A stretch of 64,000 nt of DNA from Bog-473 sp963717455 (GTDB taxonomy: Bacteria; Actinomycetota; Acidimicrobiia; Acidimicrobiales; RAAP-2), in the NCBI GenBank assembly GCA_963717455.1, contig OY970336.1, positions 1,612,001 through 1,676,000 of the forward strand, read 5' to 3'. The notes beneath the pieces are model-generated. The model saw nothing but the letters and a program-made list of their open reading frames with translations, was not told the origin of the DNA and made no database searches. The number at the start of each line of letters is the position of its first letter. Position 1 is the first letter of the stretch. Shown one piece after another: positions 61,797-64,000 of this stretch. A program made the position numbers and the translations under genes.

Positions 61797-62657
61797 ATGA
61801 GCGAGCGGTCCCCCTGGCTCGAGCGGAGGGTGATCGCCTATGCCCACCAGGGGGGAGCCTGGGAGTCGCCGTCGTCGACCCTCCATGCGATCGCGCACGC
61901 ACTCGATGCGGGCGCAACGGGTATCGAGCTTGACGTGCACGCGACTGCAGACGGTGAGCTGGTGGTGTGCCACGACGCCACGGTCGACCGCACCACGGCG
62001 GGCACCGGCACCATCGCCTCCTTCACCCTGGAGCGGCTCCAGGGTATGGACTTCTCCTACTGGTGGATCCCCGGCGCCGACGTCACGCCGGGCCGGCCGG
62101 CGGCCGACTACCCGTTGCGGGGCCGGGCCCCGGCGGACCGCTCCTTCGGCATCGCCACTCTGCGCGAGGTCCTCGAGCGCTTCCCTGGCGTCGTCTTGAA
62201 CCTAGACATCAAGCAGACGACTCCCGTGGTGGCGCCTTACGAGGAGGCGCTCGCCCGCCTCCTGGCGGAGTTCGGGCGCAGCGACGACGTGATCGTGGCC
62301 TCGTTCCTCGACCCGGCGACCGACGCGTTCCGGCGCTACGCGCCTTCCGTGCCGACGTCGGCGGGCACGATGGCCACGGCCGAGGCGTGGCGGGCGGTGC
62401 AGGCCGGGGAGGCCATGCCCGACATCCCGGCCGTGGCCTACCAGGTGCCCGAGCGCCAGGGTGACCTCGTCGTGGTGGACGAGCGCTTCGTCGCCGCTGC
62501 GCACGAGGCGGGCAAGGCGGTCCACGTGTGGACGGTCAACGACACCGAGTCGATGGAGCGACTGCTCGGTCTCGGCGTCGACGGGATCATCTCGGACCTG
62601 CCCACCACGTTGTGTGGCGTCCTGTCGTCACGGGAGGTGGCCTGGGACGGGAGGTGA
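61797..62657 (+). CDS. Glycerophosphodiester phosphodiesterase-family protein
   Basis: A 286-residue GDPD TIM barrel. The first metal/catalytic block is VIAYAHQGGAWESPSSTLHA, then GIELDVHATADGELVVCHD with the second His, and the C-terminal KAVHVWTVNDTESMERLL and GVDGIISDLP. The usual HRGG is HQGG here, and PENT is PSST, so activity on standard glycerophosphodiesters is not certain. It lacks a signal peptide. Leaderless promoter 7 nt upstream. Confidence 0.85.
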   Translation: MSERSPWLERRVIAYAHQGGAWESPSSTLHAIAHALDAGATGIELDVHATADGELVVCHDATVDRTTAGTGTIASFTLERLQGMDFSYWWIPGADVTPGRPAADYPLRGRAPADRSFGIATLREVLERFPGVVLNLDIKQTTPVVAPYEEALARLLAEFGRSDDVIVASFLDPATDAFRRYAPSVPTSAGTMATAEAWRAVQAGEAMPDIPAVAYQVPERQGDLVVVDERFVAAAHEAGKAVHVWTVNDTESMERLLGLGVDGIISDLPTTLCGVLSSREVAWDGR

Positions 62658-62683
62658 GCCCAAGGCTCTCGTGCGCCGCGGCC

Positions 62684-62767
62684 TCAGCCGCGCCCGCAAT
62701 TCGGCTTCTTGCCGTGGTTCGCCTTCTTCTTTTTCCTGAGCTTGCGCTTGACCGTTCGTTTCGACAT
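62684..62767 (-). CDS. Tiny basic protein resembling actinobacterial ribosomal protein bL37
   Basis: A 27-residue frame beginning MSKRTVKRKLRKKKKANHGK and ending KPNCGRG. The composition (Lys/Arg-rich N-terminus) and the KANHGK-PN core match the small 50S protein bL37 known from mycobacteria, which is about 24 residues long. TAGGAT lies 9 nt upstream of the ATG on the minus strand, fitting a leaderless or very short leader. It is convergent with the GDPD gene and divergent from DUF192. The identification comes from memory of that family and should be checked. Confidence 0.65.
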   Translation of the reverse strand: MSKRTVKRKLRKKKKANHGKKPNCGRG

Positions 62768-62819
62768 GGGGGGGCGATCCTAGACGGAGTGGCGCAGGCC
62801 GTCCGGTAGCCTCGGTCGC

Positions 62820-63167
62820 ATGCGGTCCGGATGGCTGCTGCGGGACGGCGACGTGGTGTGCGCTCTGGAGATGACCGATTCGGCCGCCGAGCGGGGAGCC
62901 CTGCGGGGCCGGCCGGGGTGCGACGGCGCACTCCACGTCGAGGGTGCCCGGACCGTGCACACCGCAAAAATGAAGTTCCCGATCGACGTGGCCTTCCTCT
63001 CGACCGACCTGACCGTGGTGCGTATGGCCAGGCTCAAGCCCTGGCGGGTGGCGATGGGTGGGCGGGCGGCCCGGAGCGCCGTCCAGACCGAGGCGGGCGC
63101 GTTGGAGCGCTGGGGCGTCCGGGTGGGTGACCAGCTCGAGGTGCGCGAGGTGCCGAACGGTGCCTGA
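62820..63167 (+). CDS. DUF192 protein
   Basis: A 115-residue DUF192 protein. The family core TVHTAKMKFPIDVAFLSTDL and LKPWRVAMGGRAARSAVQTE, with the closing GVRVGDQLEV, is clear. Many homologues are exported; this one has no signal peptide. TAGCCT (62807-62812) lies 7 nt before the ATG, so a leaderless start is likely. The RsmI gene begins about 10 bp downstream, or overlaps it if its earlier GTG is used. Confidence 0.85.
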   Translation: MRSGWLLRDGDVVCALEMTDSAAERGALRGRPGCDGALHVEGARTVHTAKMKFPIDVAFLSTDLTVVRMARLKPWRVAMGGRAARSAVQTEAGALERWGVRVGDQLEVREVPNGA

Positions 63168-63177
63168 GCGACGGGCC

Positions 63178-64000
63178 GTGAGCGAGGACCGGCGGGGTCG
63201 ACTCGTGCTGGTCGCCACGCCGATCGGGAACCTGGGCGATCTCTCACCCAGGGCACGCGACGCGCTGGCTGCGGCGGACCTGATCTGCTGCGAGGACACC
63301 CGCCGGACCAGGGCCCTGCTGTCGGCCGCCGGCATCCCGGCGAGCGGGCCGGACGGCGACCGCCTGCTCTCGTTGCACGGCCACAACGAGGCGGCGCGGC
63401 TCGAACGCGTCGCGGCTGCCGTGGCGGGCGGCGCCACGGTGGTCGTGGTGAGCGACGCCGGCACGCCCGGGATCTCGGACCCGGGCGCGTGGTTGGTTGC
63501 ACAGCTGGCCGCCGCCGGCGAGACGGTGAGCACGGTGCCCGGTCCGTCGTCGGTGGTGGGCGCGTTGGTCGTGAGCGGGCTGCCCACCGACCGCTTCTGC
63601 GTCGAGGGGTTCCTGCCGCGCAAGGGCCCCGAGCGCCGCCGCCGCATCGCCTCGCTCATGGCGGACGACCGCACGAGCGTCCTCCTCGAGGCGCCGGGCC
63701 GTGTGGCCACCACCCTGGCGGAGCTGTCCGTGGCCGACCCGGAGCGCCCCGCCGCCCTCGTGCGCGAGCTGACCAAGCTGCACGAGGAGGTCTGGCGGGG
63801 CCCGCTGGGCGAGGCAGCGCTGGAGTTCGCGGAGCGCCCGCTGCGGGGCGAGGTGGTGCTGGTGATCGGGGGCGCCCCGCCGTCGCCGCCGCCGGGCGAG
63901 GTCGAGGTCGAGACGGCCGTGCGGGCGGAGCTCGGCCATGACCCCTCGGCGGGACCGCGCCAGGTGGCCGAGCGCGTGGCGACGACGCTCGGCGTCCCGC
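63178..64000 (+). CDS. rsmI: 16S rRNA 2'-O-ribose methyltransferase RsmI (3' end outside window)
   Basis: Open to the last base; 274 residues visible. The tetrapyrrole-methylase-fold start LVLVATPIGNLGDLSPRARD, the ICCEDTRRTRALL block, SLHGHNEAARLERV, VVVVSDAGTPGISDPG and TVPGPSSVVGALVVSGLPTD are diagnostic of RsmI, which methylates C1402 of 16S rRNA. GTG 63178 is used; GTG 63160, overlapping the DUF192 stop, is an in-frame alternative. Confidence 0.95.
   Translation, partial: MSEDRRGRLVLVATPIGNLGDLSPRARDALAAADLICCEDTRRTRALLSAAGIPASGPDGDRLLSLHGHNEAARLERVAAAVAGGATVVVVSDAGTPGISDPGAWLVAQLAAAGETVSTVPGPSSVVGALVVSGLPTDRFCVEGFLPRKGPERRRRIASLMADDRTSVLLEAPGRVATTLAELSVADPERPAALVRELTKLHEEVWRGPLGEAALEFAERPLRGEVVLVIGGAPPSPPPGEVEVETAVRAELGHDPSAGPRQVAERVATTLGVP

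Overview
The window is GC-rich and densely coded. It looks like chromosome from an actinomycete (Actinomycetota), most likely class Acidimicrobiia. The pointers are secreted proteins built from GYWLVASDGG-type repeats, an AftD-like arabinofuranosyltransferase C-terminus, a CYP125/142-like P450, a tiny basic protein resembling actinobacterial ribosomal protein bL37, and many starts lying 6-9 nt after a TANNNT -10 box, as expected for leaderless mRNAs. The lineage is an inference from gene content; no rRNA is present.

Layout. 1-13.7 kb is an envelope and surface region: the AftD-like end and a sulfotransferase, a large secreted repeat protein controlled by a clear cyclic-di-GMP-I riboswitch, an SGNH hydrolase, tRNA-Arg(CCT), a multipass membrane protein, a sulfatase, a family 2 glycosyltransferase and a 2OG-Fe(II) oxygenase. 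It carries an IS481 remnant. 13.7-16.4 kb is an insertion-sequence graveyard: a decayed IS21 istA beside an IS110 transposase with a late one-base deletion. 16.5-18.9 kb holds a PASTA-like lipoprotein, a YceI protein and an AhpD-like protein.

18.9-22.2 kb is a minus-strand catabolic operon: phosphotriesterase-like hydrolase, acyl-CoA ligase, crotonase. 22.4-25.8 kb is a tightly overlapping redox operon: small membrane-anchored protein, ApbE flavin transferase, ferric-reductase-like cytochrome, NuoF-like flavo-iron-sulfur protein, ferredoxin. 25.8-38.7 kb is mixed housekeeping and regulation: GNAT enzymes, ATP-grasp, RHH-like and TetR regulators, a paralogue of the riboswitch-controlled protein's C-terminal domain, P450, secernin-like hydrolase, HdeD, FAH-family enzyme, cNMP-binding protein, NifU-like scaffold, MarR-MFS pair and a CBS protein.

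38.7-44.7 kb is a signalling island. A LuxR-type response regulator and a soluble HisKA_3 kinase lie on the minus strand. CheB, CheR-coiled-coil-PAS and a PAS histidine kinase lie on the plus strand; the last is broken by frameshifts. No chemoreceptor or CheA is present. 44.7-49.4 kb has a frameshifted acyl-CoA dehydrogenase and a GT4 / methyltransferase / (alpha/alpha)6-barrel operon. 49.6-54 kb has small stress-type and secreted proteins, including a ClpC-like N-domain fused to a zinc ribbon and lacking the ATPase.

54.3-64 kb is mostly conserved core: methyltransferase, aminopeptidase N, PfkB kinase, YchF, a copper/SCO1 lipoprotein operon (SCO1 apparently starting at CTG), glycerophosphodiesterase, the bL37-like small protein, DUF192 and RsmI running off the end. 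Several genes show single-base indels in G/C runs (IS110, the CheR-linked kinase, acyl-CoA dehydrogenase), so sequencing or assembly error must be weighed against real pseudogenisation.
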